A stretch of DNA of 45,399 nt from a virus, in the IMG/VR virus record IMGVR_UViG_3300038553_000011, positions 1 through 45,399 of that record; one strand, given 5' to 3'. Position 1 is the first letter of the stretch, and every line of letters begins with the position of its first letter. Of this stretch, positions 13,627-22,425 are shown one piece after another. Under the pieces are notes generated by a model, which saw only the letters and a list, made by a program, of their open reading frames with translations, was not told the DNA's origin and ran no database searches. Position numbers and translations under genes: made by a program.

Positions 13627-15574
13627 CACGCTGCGCGTCCGGCTAGCGGAAGTTGCCGACGCGGTCCGCGAATGTCTGGCGATCTTCAAGCCACGCGACA
13701 AACCGCCGCTGTCGATCTGGATGGCGGACCACGCGCGGCTTGATGACGGAAGCAGGTTCAGGGCGTTCCCCTTCCAGAACGGAATTGCCGATTCCTTCAC
13801 CGACCCCGAGACCTCGCAGGTCACGGTTCGCAAGAGCAGCCGCATCGGCTATTCGACCATCGTTCAGGGTTACACCGGCTATTGCATAGCCGCCGATCCG
13901 CGTCGGCTGCTGACCTATCAGCCGACGATCGATGACGCCGAGAATTACAGCAAGGACGATCTCGAGCCGGTCCTGAACTGGCCGGCGGTCCGCAAGGTCG
14001 CCACCTTCAAGCCGCGCCACCGCGACAACCAAATCCGGGCGAAACGCTTCAAAGGTGGCTGGATCCAGATCAAGGGCGCGAACAGCCCGAAAGAATTTCG
14101 CCGCGTCACGGCCGACAGCGTGTTGCTGGAGGAGCCGGACGGCTACCCGTGGTCGGCCAAGGAGGAAGGCGACCCCGCGCGGCTCGCGTTTAAGCGCAAC
14201 CTGACATCGCCGCGACGCTTCAGCGCCGCGGGATCGACGCCCAAGATCAAGGGCTGGAGCCGGATCGACGCCCTGTTCGAGCAGGGGACACAGGAATATC
14301 GGTATCTGCCATGTCCGCACTGCGGCACGATGCAGACCCTCGTGTTCGGCGACGGCACGGGGGCCGGCATTCGCTGGGAGCCGAAGCACAAGCCGAAACG
14401 GGCTTGGTATCGCTGCGTCGAAGGCTGCGACATTGACGAGAGCGACAAGCCCTCGATGGACGAGCAGGGCGAGTGGCGCGCCCACAATCCCGACGCCGGC
14501 CCGCGGCATCGCTCGTTCCATATCTGGGCCGCCTACAGCCAGTTCGAAGGCGCCTCGTGGCTGGAAATCGCCAAGGAGTTCATGGAGGTCTATAAGGACC
14601 CCAACCTTCTCAAGCCTTTCGTCAACCAGGTGCTCGGCGAAGCCTTCGTTGAAAAGGGTGAAGCGCCGGACTGGGAACGGCTCTACGATCGGCGCGAGAA
14701 AGAGATGGCGCTCGGCACTCCTCCATCATGGGCCGGGGTGCTGATCGGCGCTGCCGACGTCCAGCGCGGCGGCGGTGGCCGCATCGATCTCGACATTTGG
14801 GCATTCGGACCCAACCGAAAACGAGCCTTCGTTGAACGGATCGAGGTGTTCGGCCCGATCGCGGATGAGACGACGTGGAAGAAGCTCGACGTGGAAGTCG
14901 CCCGCGAGTGGCAGACCGCAGACGGCAAGCGGATGCGGCTGGCGCGCGTGGCGATCGATACCGGCGACGGCGAAAGCACGATGGACGTCTATCGCTGGGC
15001 CCGGCGTCATCCGGGCTTCGCGATGGCGGTGAAGGGCCGTGACACGCTCGCCGCATCGCAGGCGATTGGCGCGCCGACGTGGCAGGACGTCACGGTCAAG
15101 GGCAAGAAGATCAAGAAGGGCGTGCGGCTCTGGAACATCGGCACTTCGATGCTCAAGCTGGAGCTATTCGGGTCACTCGGGCTCGAGAAACCCGTCGACG
15201 GAGAGGAATACCCGGAGGGCTTTGTCTATCTGCCGGACGGCACGCCCGACGAGTGGATCAAGCAGCTCGTCGCGGAGGAGCTTCGGATGCATCGCCTTCG
15301 GTCGGGCGGTGTCCGGCGCGAGTGGCACAAGACGCGGGACCGCAACGAGGCGCTTGATAACGCGGTCTATGCTCGCGCCGTCGCTATCAGCCTCGGCGTC
15401 GACACATGGCCGGATTCGAAATGGCGTCAGATCCGCGGCGAGGTTTCGAGGAAGCGTCGCCCGCCGCCGACGACGCAAGGCCAGCCGGCCGAACAGCAAC
15501 AGCAGTCACCACCCCCGGCAGCAGCGCGCGCCAAGCGAGCGCGCCGACCGAACCCGTTCACCACGAGGAGGTAA
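13583..15574 (+). CDS. Terminase large subunit, gpA family
   Basis: This 663-residue packaging motor and nuclease has a deviant Walker A typical of gpA (RKSSRIGYS, residues 83-91). A Walker-B-like strand follows (SVLLEEPDGYP, 179-189), then a zinc-ribbon (CPHC at 244-247, CVEGC at 278-282). The C-terminal nuclease domain begins around VLIGAADVQ. The last 60 residues are basic and Gln/Pro-rich. It should cut concatemeric DNA and translocate it through the portal. Confidence 0.92.
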   Translation: MRKKTSTPPEAPKPDTLRVRLAEVADAVRECLAIFKPRDKPPLSIWMADHARLDDGSRFRAFPFQNGIADSFTDPETSQVTVRKSSRIGYSTIVQGYTGYCIAADPRRLLTYQPTIDDAENYSKDDLEPVLNWPAVRKVATFKPRHRDNQIRAKRFKGGWIQIKGANSPKEFRRVTADSVLLEEPDGYPWSAKEEGDPARLAFKRNLTSPRRFSAAGSTPKIKGWSRIDALFEQGTQEYRYLPCPHCGTMQTLVFGDGTGAGIRWEPKHKPKRAWYRCVEGCDIDESDKPSMDEQGEWRAHNPDAGPRHRSFHIWAAYSQFEGASWLEIAKEFMEVYKDPNLLKPFVNQVLGEAFVEKGEAPDWERLYDRREKEMALGTPPSWAGVLIGAADVQRGGGGRIDLDIWAFGPNRKRAFVERIEVFGPIADETTWKKLDVEVAREWQTADGKRMRLARVAIDTGDGESTMDVYRWARRHPGFAMAVKGRDTLAASQAIGAPTWQDVTVKGKKIKKGVRLWNIGTSMLKLELFGSLGLEKPVDGEEYPEGFVYLPDGTPDEWIKQLVAEELRMHRLRSGGVRREWHKTRDRNEALDNAVYARAVAISLGVDTWPDSKWRQIRGEVSRKRRPPPTTQGQPAEQQQQSPPPAAARAKRARRPNPFTTRR

Positions 15575-15576
15575 GG

Positions 15577-15792
15577 ATGGCATATACCCCCGCCGACCTC
15601 GAAAAGGTGCGCAAGGCCATTGCGTCCGGCGTGCGCAAAATCACCTTCGCCGACGGTCGGTCGACGGAATACCAGAACCTCGACCAACTGCTCGCGGCCG
15701 AGGAAGTGATCGCGGCGCAGATCAAGATGCAGGCGCAGGCGAGCAGCGGTATCCGCCGCCGCCGCGTCCCCTTCTACAAGAGTGGGCTCTGA
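15577..15792 (+). CDS. gpW-like head-tail connector
   Basis: The 71-residue protein matches lambda gpW in length and pattern. An N-terminal helix (TPADLEKVRKAIASGVRK) is followed by a short beta hairpin (ITFADGRSTEYQN) and a second helix, then a basic tail RRRRVPFYKSG. gpW binds below the portal to stabilise filled heads. The ATG at 15577 follows an AAGG ribosome-binding site and lies two bases after the terminase stop. Confidence 0.85.
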   Translation: MAYTPADLEKVRKAIASGVRKITFADGRSTEYQNLDQLLAAEEVIAAQIKMQAQASSGIRRRRVPFYKSGL

Positions 15793-15794
15793 TA

Positions 15795-17339
15795 GTGGCG
15801 GAGCGCTCGTTCATCGATCTCCTGCTCGGCCGGCAACCGAAGCCGGTCGCCGCGGAGCGCCCGGCTTCGCCGCGCATCCGTACTGGTCGCGGCGCCCGCG
15901 CGGAATACGACGGAGCTACGGTCGGCCGGCGCGCGGCAGGTTGGCGGCGCACCCGCCTGGACGCGAACAGCGAGCTTTCGCCGGCAGTGGCGGCGGCGCT
16001 GCGCGGAATCGCTCGCGACCTCGTCCGCAACAACCCTTATGCCGCCAGCGGCATCGCCTCGATCGTCAACAATCTGGTCGGCACGGGGATCACCTTTCAG
16101 GTCTATCGCGACGGCGTGATTGATGACCGGCTGAACAAGCTGGCACGCGAGCATTTCGATAAGCCGAACTGTGATGCCGCGGGGCGGCACGACCTTTACG
16201 GGCTCCAGTTGCAGGCCGCGCGCGCCATTGTGGAAAGCGGCGCTGCCGTTGTTCGTCAGCGCTGGCGGCGGCTCTCCGATCGCCTGCCGCTCCCGTTCCA
16301 GCTTCAGGTTCTCGAACCCGACTATATCGATCCGTCGAAACACGGGCCGCTCAGCAGCGCGCCGGGCGTGAACGGCGGCTATGTCGTAAACGGCATCCAG
16401 TTCAGCCCGCTCGGGCGCCGCGAGGGATACTGGCTGTACAACGGCCATCCCGGTGCCGCGCGTCCGAGCGCGCAAGGGTCGACATTCGTGCCAGCGCGCG
16501 AGATTGCCCACGTATTCCGCGCCGATCGCGCCGAGCAGGAACATGGCGCGACGTGGTTCGCGCCGATCATTCTGCGCATGAAGGATTTCGGCGACTTCGA
16601 AGACGCCGAGCTGACCCGCCAGAAACTCGCCTCGGCCTTTGTCGGCTTCGTTGCCGGCGATGATGCCGACGCGCCGGTGCCGGGCATCGAGACCGAGGAA
16701 GGGGTGACCTCCGACGGCTTCGAAGAGCGCGAGCCGCTCGATTATCTTGAGCCAGGCACCTTCCAGTATGGGCGCGCAGGGGAAGAGGTGACGTTTTCGA
16801 CCCCGCCCAAGAGTGACGGTTACAAGGATTATTCCAAGATCTCGTTGCTCGCGATCTCGGCCGGGCTCGGCGTCCCCTATGAGGAGCTGACCGGCGATCT
16901 GTCGGGCGTCAGCTTCATTTCGGGCCGCTTGGGCAAGCTGAAATACCAGCGCGCGGTGACGGTCTGGCAGTGGCTCATGTTCATCCCGCAATTCTGCGGA
17001 TCGGTGGAGCGCTGGTTCATGGAGGCGCTGGAAATTATCGGCGAGGACACGACGGGCGTGTCGATGAGGTGGACGCCGCCACGATTCCCGATGATGGACC
17101 CGGCGACCGAGATCCCTGCGATCCGCGACGCGATCCGCTCAGGCCAGATGACGCTATCCGGCGCTGCCGAGGAGCGCGGTGAGGACTTCGACACCTTTGT
17201 CGCGAAATGGTCCGCAGATGCCGGAAAACTCGATGAGCTTGGCCTGATCTTCGACAGCGACCCCCGCAGGGTCACCTCGGTCGGCAACGCCGTCCAGCCC
17301 ACCAGCCCCGCACGGTCGGAGCCTCCGAAAGGCAACTGA
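15795..17339 (+). CDS. Portal protein, gpB family
   Basis: This 514-residue protein follows the lambda portal pattern. An N-terminal segment is followed by ARDLVRNNPYAASGIASIVN, a central FQLQVLEPDYID and SKISLLAISAGLGVPYEELT, then a C-terminal helical crown. It forms the dodecameric DNA channel of the head. The GTG at 15795, two bases after the connector stop, was chosen because homologous sequence begins at AERSFIDLLLG. Confidence 0.92.
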   Translation: MAERSFIDLLLGRQPKPVAAERPASPRIRTGRGARAEYDGATVGRRAAGWRRTRLDANSELSPAVAAALRGIARDLVRNNPYAASGIASIVNNLVGTGITFQVYRDGVIDDRLNKLAREHFDKPNCDAAGRHDLYGLQLQAARAIVESGAAVVRQRWRRLSDRLPLPFQLQVLEPDYIDPSKHGPLSSAPGVNGGYVVNGIQFSPLGRREGYWLYNGHPGAARPSAQGSTFVPAREIAHVFRADRAEQEHGATWFAPIILRMKDFGDFEDAELTRQKLASAFVGFVAGDDADAPVPGIETEEGVTSDGFEEREPLDYLEPGTFQYGRAGEEVTFSTPPKSDGYKDYSKISLLAISAGLGVPYEELTGDLSGVSFISGRLGKLKYQRAVTVWQWLMFIPQFCGSVERWFMEALEIIGEDTTGVSMRWTPPRFPMMDPATEIPAIRDAIRSGQMTLSGAAEERGEDFDTFVAKWSADAGKLDELGLIFDSDPRRVTSVGNAVQPTSPARSEPPKGN

Positions 17340-17341
17340 AC

Positions 17342-19390
17342 ATGACGGAAATCCTGATGTACGGGATCGTCGGCGACAGCTGGGACGGTCTCGACGCGAA
17401 CACGCTCGTCCCGATGATCAGCGCCGGCGACGACGATCTCGACGTGCGGATCAACAGCCCGGGCGGTTACGTCATGGAGGGGCTGGCGATCTACAACGCG
17501 CTCATTCGCGAGCAAAAGAAGGGCCGCAAGGTCACGACCCATATCGACGGCCTCGCCGCATCGATGGCCTCGGTTATCGCGATGGCCGGCGAGGAGATCA
17601 TCATCGCGGAAAACGCGCTGATCATGATCCACAATCCTTGGGACTGTGCCTGCGGAGATGCCAACGAGCTGCGGCGCGCTGCCGACAAGCTCGACCGCCT
17701 GCGCGACCAGACCGTCAGCATCTACTCGGCCCAGACCGGCCTGACCGCCGACGATCTCATTCCGATGCTCGATGAAGAGACGTGGTTCACCGCGGAACAG
17801 GCACTCGAGCAGAATTTCGTCACGTCGATCGTCGGGGCGTCGACCGCCTCGGCCTGCAACGTGAAGCCATTCGGGTTCCGCAAGGCCCCCGATAGCCCGC
17901 TCATCACCTCAATGGCGATGGCGCGCACCCCGCGGACGGCCCCCGCCGCTCCTCAACGTCCACAGGAGACTCAAATGGACACGACGACTCAGCCGGCGGC
18001 CGAAACCAAGCCCGCCGCTCTCGACACCACGACCTCGGTCGTCGCGCTCAGCACCGCTGACGTGACCGCTGCCATCGCGGCCGAGCGCACCCGCGCCTCG
18101 ACCATTCGCATGCTCGGCAAGAAGCACGGCCTGGCCGACGACTTCATTGACGATCTGGTCGGCAGCGACACCCCGCTCGCCACCGCCCGCGAGAAGATCC
18201 TCGACAAGCTGGCCGAGGGCGGCGACGCCCAGAACATCGGTCATACCGCGCCCGCCCGCGTCACCAAGGACCAGCGCGACAAGTTCGTCGAAGGCGCCAG
18301 CAACTGGCTTCTCGTCAAATCGGGCGTGGCTCACCTCGTCGAACGGGCGGCTGCTCTCCGCGGCGAGACCGTCAAGGTCGATCCCGGCGAGTTCCGCGGC
18401 GTGCGCAACTCGGATCTGGCCCGCGAGGCGCTCAGCCTGTCGGGCATTCAGGCGAACGCGCGCGACCCGGAAATCCTCGTCCGCGAGGCGATGACCGCGC
18501 GCTCGGCGATCACTCAGTCGACCAGCGATTTCCCCATCCTGTTCGAAAACGCGGTGCATCGCATTCTGCAAGCCGCCTATGCGACCACGCCGGACACGTG
18601 GACCCGCTTCTGCGGCACGGGCACCGTGACCGACTTCCGCGCGCACACCCGCTACCTGCGCGGCTCGTTCGGCGCGCTCGACACGGTCAACGAGACCGGC
18701 GAGTTCAAGAACAAGCCGATTCCCGACCTCGCCAAGGAAGTGATCAAGGCGACCACCAAGGGCAACATCATCAACCTGTCGCGGCAGGCGATCGTCAACG
18801 ACGATATGGAGGTGTTCTCGGGGCTGGCCGTCGACCTTGGCCGGGCGGCGAAGCTGACGATCGAGATCGACGTCTATGCGCTGCTGAACGCCAATCCGCT
18901 CATGAACGACGGTGTGGCGCTTTTCCACGCGAGCCACGGCAACCTGATGACCGGCGCCGCGCCGTCGGTCGCGGCGTTCGACTCCATGCGTGTCGCGATG
19001 GCGTCGCAGAAGGATCTGAGCGGCAACGAGTTCCTCGACATCCGTCCCGCGGTTGGTCTGTTCCCGATCGCGCTCGGCGGAGCCGCGAAGGTCGTCAATG
19101 GCAGCGAATATGACCCTGACGCGGTGAACAAGCTCCAGCGGCCCAACATCGTGAAGGGCATGTTCGAGCAGATCGTGGACACGCCGCGTCTCACCGGCAC
19201 GCCGTGGTACGGCTTCGCCGATCCCAAGGTAGCGCCGGCAATCGAGGTGGTGTTCCTCAACGGCGTCACCGAGCCGTTCACCGACAGCCAGGACGGTTGG
19301 CGCGTGGACGGCGTAGAGTGGAAGGTCCGCCACGATTACGGCGTCGGCGCCGTAAACTGGCGCTCCGCCCAGAAGAACCCGGGCGCTTAA
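17342..19390 (+). CDS. ClpP-like prohead protease fused to major capsid protein
   Basis: Residues 1-190 are a ClpP-fold protease with Ser74 (GLAASMAS), His97 (MIHNPW) and Asp144 as a likely triad, used in other phages to mature the prohead. Residues about 190-330 are a Pro/Thr/Ala linker and a charged helical scaffold-like region. Residues about 330-682 read as an HK97-type capsid subunit (FRAHTRYLRGSFGALDTVNE and NIINLSRQAIVNDD). Lambda makes these as separate genes C, Nu3 and E. An ATG at 17975 (residue 212) preceded by CAGGAG would allow separate synthesis of the scaffold-capsid part. Confidence 0.9.
   Translation: MTEILMYGIVGDSWDGLDANTLVPMISAGDDDLDVRINSPGGYVMEGLAIYNALIREQKKGRKVTTHIDGLAASMASVIAMAGEEIIIAENALIMIHNPWDCACGDANELRRAADKLDRLRDQTVSIYSAQTGLTADDLIPMLDEETWFTAEQALEQNFVTSIVGASTASACNVKPFGFRKAPDSPLITSMAMARTPRTAPAAPQRPQETQMDTTTQPAAETKPAALDTTTSVVALSTADVTAAIAAERTRASTIRMLGKKHGLADDFIDDLVGSDTPLATAREKILDKLAEGGDAQNIGHTAPARVTKDQRDKFVEGASNWLLVKSGVAHLVERAAALRGETVKVDPGEFRGVRNSDLAREALSLSGIQANARDPEILVREAMTARSAITQSTSDFPILFENAVHRILQAAYATTPDTWTRFCGTGTVTDFRAHTRYLRGSFGALDTVNETGEFKNKPIPDLAKEVIKATTKGNIINLSRQAIVNDDMEVFSGLAVDLGRAAKLTIEIDVYALLNANPLMNDGVALFHASHGNLMTGAAPSVAAFDSMRVAMASQKDLSGNEFLDIRPAVGLFPIALGGAAKVVNGSEYDPDAVNKLQRPNIVKGMFEQIVDTPRLTGTPWYGFADPKVAPAIEVVFLNGVTEPFTDSQDGWRVDGVEWKVRHDYGVGAVNWRSAQKNPGA
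17975..17977 (+). promoter_or_regulatory. Probable internal translation start for scaffold-capsid part
   Basis: CAGGAGACTCAAATG places a good Shine-Dalgarno seven bases before an in-frame ATG, Met212 of the fusion. Initiation here would give a 471-residue protease-free product, resembling the nested Nu3 start in lambda gene C. Confidence 0.55.
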
Positions 19391-19410
19391 TCCTCGCCCT
19401 CGGTGAACCT

Positions 19411-19441
19411 CGGAAAGGGCGGCCTCGCGCCGCCCTTTCCG
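19411..19441 (+). terminator. Strong hairpin after the capsid gene
   Basis: A perfect 12-bp GC-rich stem (CGGAAAGGGCGG with its complement) encloses a 7-base loop. It lacks a T-tract, so it is more likely to protect or process mRNA than to terminate fully. It separates the highly expressed capsid gene from the next head genes. Confidence 0.55.
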
Positions 19442-19457
19442 TATCGGGAGACCTAAG

Positions 19458-19781
19458 ATGACCACCCCAAAGACCAAGATGATCAAGCTCCTCACGCCCG
19501 TTCCGGCGAGCGGTCGGCTTCGCTACCCGCACGAGGGCTTGATCCACCTCAACGCCGACGACGCCCAGCGGCTGCTGGACGACAAGGCGGGCGAGGACGC
19601 GACCGGTGACTTCACGGCGGACCAGCTCAAGGACCTGCCCGTCGAGCATATCACCGTCGTCACCGGCGACACTCCGACCAAGGAGCCGCCGCATCGCCAC
19701 CAGTCCGAAACCGCGCCGGCCCCCGCCGATGCGGAGGAGCCCCAAAAGCCCGCCGCGGGCGGCAAGCCCGAAAAGGAGTAA
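19458..19781 (+). CDS. Head-region hypothetical protein
   Basis: This 107-residue protein has a folded N-terminal half (MIKLLTPVPASGRLRYPHEG followed by LIHLNADDAQRLLDD) and a disordered Pro/Glu/Lys-rich C-terminus. Between capsid and decoration genes it may be a minor head or assembly protein. No family was identified. Confidence 0.68.
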   Translation: MTTPKTKMIKLLTPVPASGRLRYPHEGLIHLNADDAQRLLDDKAGEDATGDFTADQLKDLPVEHITVVTGDTPTKEPPHRHQSETAPAPADAEEPQKPAAGGKPEKE

Positions 19782-19787
19782 GCCGAA

Positions 19788-20126
19788 ATGGCACGCACTT
19801 TCGTTCAGCCGGGTGACACGCTCACCCTCATCGCCCCCTATGCCGTCGCCTCCGGTGGTGGCGTTCTCGTCGGCGCTGTGTTCGGCATCGCCCTCCACGA
19901 TGCCGCGCAGGGCACCCCCGTCGAGACCAAGCGCACCGGTGTCTGGGACGTCGCGAAGGCCACCGGGCAGAGCTGGGTCGCACACACGACCAAGCTTTAC
20001 TGGGACAACACGGCAAAGAACCTCACCTCGACCGTAGGCAGCAATCTGCTCGTCGGCGTGGCTGGTGCATCCCAGGCGAGCGGCGACACCATCGGCCGCG
20101 CGCTGCTCACCGGCCAGATTTCGTAA
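19788..20126 (+). CDS. DUF2190-type capsid decoration protein
   Basis: This 112-residue protein is beta-rich and begins ARTFVQPGDTLTLIAPYAVA with GGGVLVGAVFGIAL, the pattern of the DUF2190 family. Its members sit beside Mu- and lambda-type capsid genes and are thought to decorate the shell. It is six bases downstream of its neighbour and followed by a terminator. Confidence 0.82.
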   Translation: MARTFVQPGDTLTLIAPYAVASGGGVLVGAVFGIALHDAAQGTPVETKRTGVWDVAKATGQSWVAHTTKLYWDNTAKNLTSTVGSNLLVGVAGASQASGDTIGRALLTGQIS

Positions 20127-20150
20127 GGCGGTCCCCACCTCCCTGCGCCT

Positions 20151-20193
20151 GAACGGGCGGCTTGGCTTAGGCTCGGCCGCCCGTTCCGTTTTT
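20151..20193 (+). terminator. Rho-independent terminator within the late operon
   Basis: GAACGGGCGGC and GCCGCCCGTTC form a perfect 11-bp stem around a 14-base loop, followed by CGTTTTT. It lies immediately after the decoration gene. It probably attenuates transcription so that head proteins are made in excess over connectors. Confidence 0.7.
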
Positions 20194-20204
20194 GGAGCAT
20201 CCCC

Positions 20205-20414
20205 ATGTTAAAGCATATCGTTCTCCACTCGCCCACGATCGACAACAAGGGCGGCTATCATGATGCCGGCGCCGAGCTGGCGATTGGCGACGACGCAGCG
20301 CCCAAGGTCATCACCCTTGCTCGCGCACAGGAGCTCGTCGACGGCAATCGCGCCGTGTCGCGGACCGACGCGAAAGCCAGCGAAGGCGATACCGACAAGA
20401 GCGGCAAGAAGTAA
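20205..20414 (+). CDS. Small head-region protein
   Basis: This 69-residue protein reads LKHIVLHSPTIDNKGGYHDA and then has a helix and a Lys/Asp-rich end. The GGYHDAGAEL pattern resembles small head-tail region proteins of unknown role. GGAGC follows the terminator T-run and gives the ribosome-binding site; the stop overlaps the next start (TAATG). Confidence 0.65.
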   Translation: MLKHIVLHSPTIDNKGGYHDAGAELAIGDDAAPKVITLARAQELVDGNRAVSRTDAKASEGDTDKSGKK

Positions 20415-20737
20415 TGCGCGAGGAGGCGGCGGCGGCGCTCGACGCAATCCGCGCCGTCTATGGGGCTGAGGTGCGCTATACCGGCGCCGGTCTCACCTCC
20501 GGCCCCATTGTTGCCATTCGCTCGGACAGCATGCCGCGCGCCTTCCAAGGCTTGAGCGGCGATCCTGGCCGACTTTGGTTCGAGATCCAGAAGCAGGACC
20601 TCCCTGAGCGCCCCCTGAAGGGCAACCTGATTGTCGAGGCTGCTACGGAGGACCGCTGGCGCGTCATCGACGTCGATGAAGCTCAATCCGACGTCGCAGC
20701 GTGGATCCTGTTCGTTGAAACGGCTGGGCCGGCATGA
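20414..20737 (+). CDS. Head-tail joining protein, FII-like by position
   Basis: The 107-residue protein has an N-terminal helix then a beta-barrel-like part (VRYTGAGLTSGPIVAIRSDS and GNLIVEAATEDRWRVIDVDE) ending in a hydrophobic strand. Length, fold pattern and position fit lambda gpFII-like attachment proteins, which cap the connector before tail joining. Overlap with the next gene is four bases. Confidence 0.7.
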   Translation: MREEAAAALDAIRAVYGAEVRYTGAGLTSGPIVAIRSDSMPRAFQGLSGDPGRLWFEIQKQDLPERPLKGNLIVEAATEDRWRVIDVDEAQSDVAAWILFVETAGPA

Positions 20738-21171
20738 CCGCGCTCGGCAAGATCTTCGCCACGATCGACGCCCGGCTCGATGCGGTCGACCGAGCCGCGA
20801 GCTACGAACGCTTCCCGTCCGGCGATCCAGACGTGTTCCCGTCGCTGGCAGCATTCGACCGCGGCGACGAGCCGATCGAACAGGAGGCGGGCACCACGCG
20901 GCTCGCCATGACGCTCACGGTCGAGGGGTACGTCGCCGGCATCGGCGGTGTCGAAACCCATGACGAACTGCTGGCGCTCCACGCCGAGACCGTCGCGGCC
21001 CTGTGCGGCGATGAAGGATCGAACCTCGGCGGACTGGCCGAGAACATCGAGGTCGCCGGGCAGCGGATCGTCGCCATTGCCGAACTGTCCAAGGAGCGGC
21101 GGCTCAGCTTCTCCCAAGATTTCGAAATCATCTACACCACCGTCCGGGGTGACCCGGCTTCGCTCGCATAG
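20734..21171 (+). CDS. Tail terminator or minor tail protein, gpU-like by position
   Basis: This 145-residue protein begins with a helix (GKIFATIDARLDAVDRAASY) followed by beta strands (TTRLAMTLTVEGYVAG and SFSQDFEIIYTTVRGDP). It resembles tail-terminator proteins such as gpU that end tail-tube growth. The assignment rests on fold pattern and gene order directly before the tail tube gene. Confidence 0.7.
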   Translation: MTALGKIFATIDARLDAVDRAASYERFPSGDPDVFPSLAAFDRGDEPIEQEAGTTRLAMTLTVEGYVAGIGGVETHDELLALHAETVAALCGDEGSNLGGLAENIEVAGQRIVAIAELSKERRLSFSQDFEIIYTTVRGDPASLA

Positions 21172-21182
21172 GAGATACCTCG

Positions 21183-22415
21183 ATGGACCAGACCATTCGC
21201 CCGGCGAACGTCGCCGTGCTGATCAAGCTCGAGACGTTTGAAGGCGTCGACGCGGTTCCAACCGCAACGGCTGACGCGATCCCCGTCGAGGCCGATTCCG
21301 TCTCGTACAACACGCCCTGGACGCAGGAGGCCTCGAACGGGGCGACCGGCTCGCTGGTTTCGGGCGCCCCGCTGATCATCGGCCAGCCGGCGACGGTCAG
21401 CTTCCGATCGCGGGTAAAAGGTGCGGGAGTTGGCGCGACCTATTCGGCCTCGGTCAAGCCGCCCCTGCACCAAGCGTTTCAGGCCTGCGGCTGGCGCGGC
21501 CAGTTTCAGGCGGCGATTGCGACGGCGCTGGCAACTGCGGGCGGCGCGAGCAGCGCCACGCTCCCCGCCAGCTTCCCCGCGACTGCGCGCGCGCTGATCG
21601 GCATGCCGCTGGCGATCACGGCAGGCGTTGGCAATGGCGCGGTCCCGATCGTGACCGAATACACCGCCGGCCGGGTTGCTACGCTGGGCGACACCTTCAC
21701 GCCGCCGCTCGACACCACCACTAGCGCCTCGATCCCGCCCAACTGGACCTATGCCCAGACGTCGCCCTCCGATGCCGCTGCGCGCGCGACCGACCAGCCG
21801 AGCGCCACGATCTATATCTACGAGGACGGCGTTCTCTGGAAATTTATCGGGTGCCGTGGCGTGATGAGCCTCGACGGGCGCTCGGCGCGCCCGGGCTATG
21901 CCGGCTTCCAGTTCACCGGCATCTATGCGGGCCGCGCGGACGCCGCGGTTCCGACCAACCTCGTCATTGCGAACCACTCCGCTCCGGTGCTGGCGCAGGG
22001 CTCGGTCGTGTCGTCGGCGGTGCTGATCAACCGCAAGCCGCTGGCGATTTCGACCTGGTCGCTCGACGCTGGCTCTCAGCTGGAAACGCCGGACGATCCG
22101 AACACGCCCTATGGGTTCGGCACCAGCCAGATTGTCGATCGCACGCCCATGCTGAAGGTTGACCCTCTCGCAACGCTGGTCGCGAACCGCGACACGATCG
22201 CCGACATCGGCAATGGCGTCACCATGACGGCTGTTCTGCGGCACGGTGCTCAGACCGGCAACCGCTGGGCGCTTAGCACGCCAATGGCGCAGCCGGTCAC
22301 CGCCGACCCCGGCACGCGTGGCAAGCTCCGTTCGGAAGACGTCAGCTTCCAGCTCCGCAGCCTCGGCCGCGATAGCGTGACGCGCGACACCGACCGCATC
22401 ATTACGTTCTTCTGA
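21183..22415 (+). CDS. Major tail tube protein
   Basis: The 410-residue protein starts IRPANVAVLIKLETFEGVDA, typical of siphovirus tube proteins. It is beta-rich throughout with an Ig-like or insertion domain in the middle (about residues 100-185). It ends with VSFQLRSLGRDSVTRDTDRI. It polymerises into the tube around the tape measure. GGAG lies just upstream of the ATG. Confidence 0.83.
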   Translation: MDQTIRPANVAVLIKLETFEGVDAVPTATADAIPVEADSVSYNTPWTQEASNGATGSLVSGAPLIIGQPATVSFRSRVKGAGVGATYSASVKPPLHQAFQACGWRGQFQAAIATALATAGGASSATLPASFPATARALIGMPLAITAGVGNGAVPIVTEYTAGRVATLGDTFTPPLDTTTSASIPPNWTYAQTSPSDAAARATDQPSATIYIYEDGVLWKFIGCRGVMSLDGRSARPGYAGFQFTGIYAGRADAAVPTNLVIANHSAPVLAQGSVVSSAVLINRKPLAISTWSLDAGSQLETPDDPNTPYGFGTSQIVDRTPMLKVDPLATLVANRDTIADIGNGVTMTAVLRHGAQTGNRWALSTPMAQPVTADPGTRGKLRSEDVSFQLRSLGRDSVTRDTDRIITFF

Positions 22416-22425
22416 GGCGAGGCGC

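Noticed and set aside
17909-19495. Long minus-strand open frame (528 codons) opposite the capsid gene
   Set aside because: It lies entirely antisense to a clear capsid fusion; high GC with strong codon bias creates such mirror frames. The peptide is Arg/Asp-rich without fold-like pattern.
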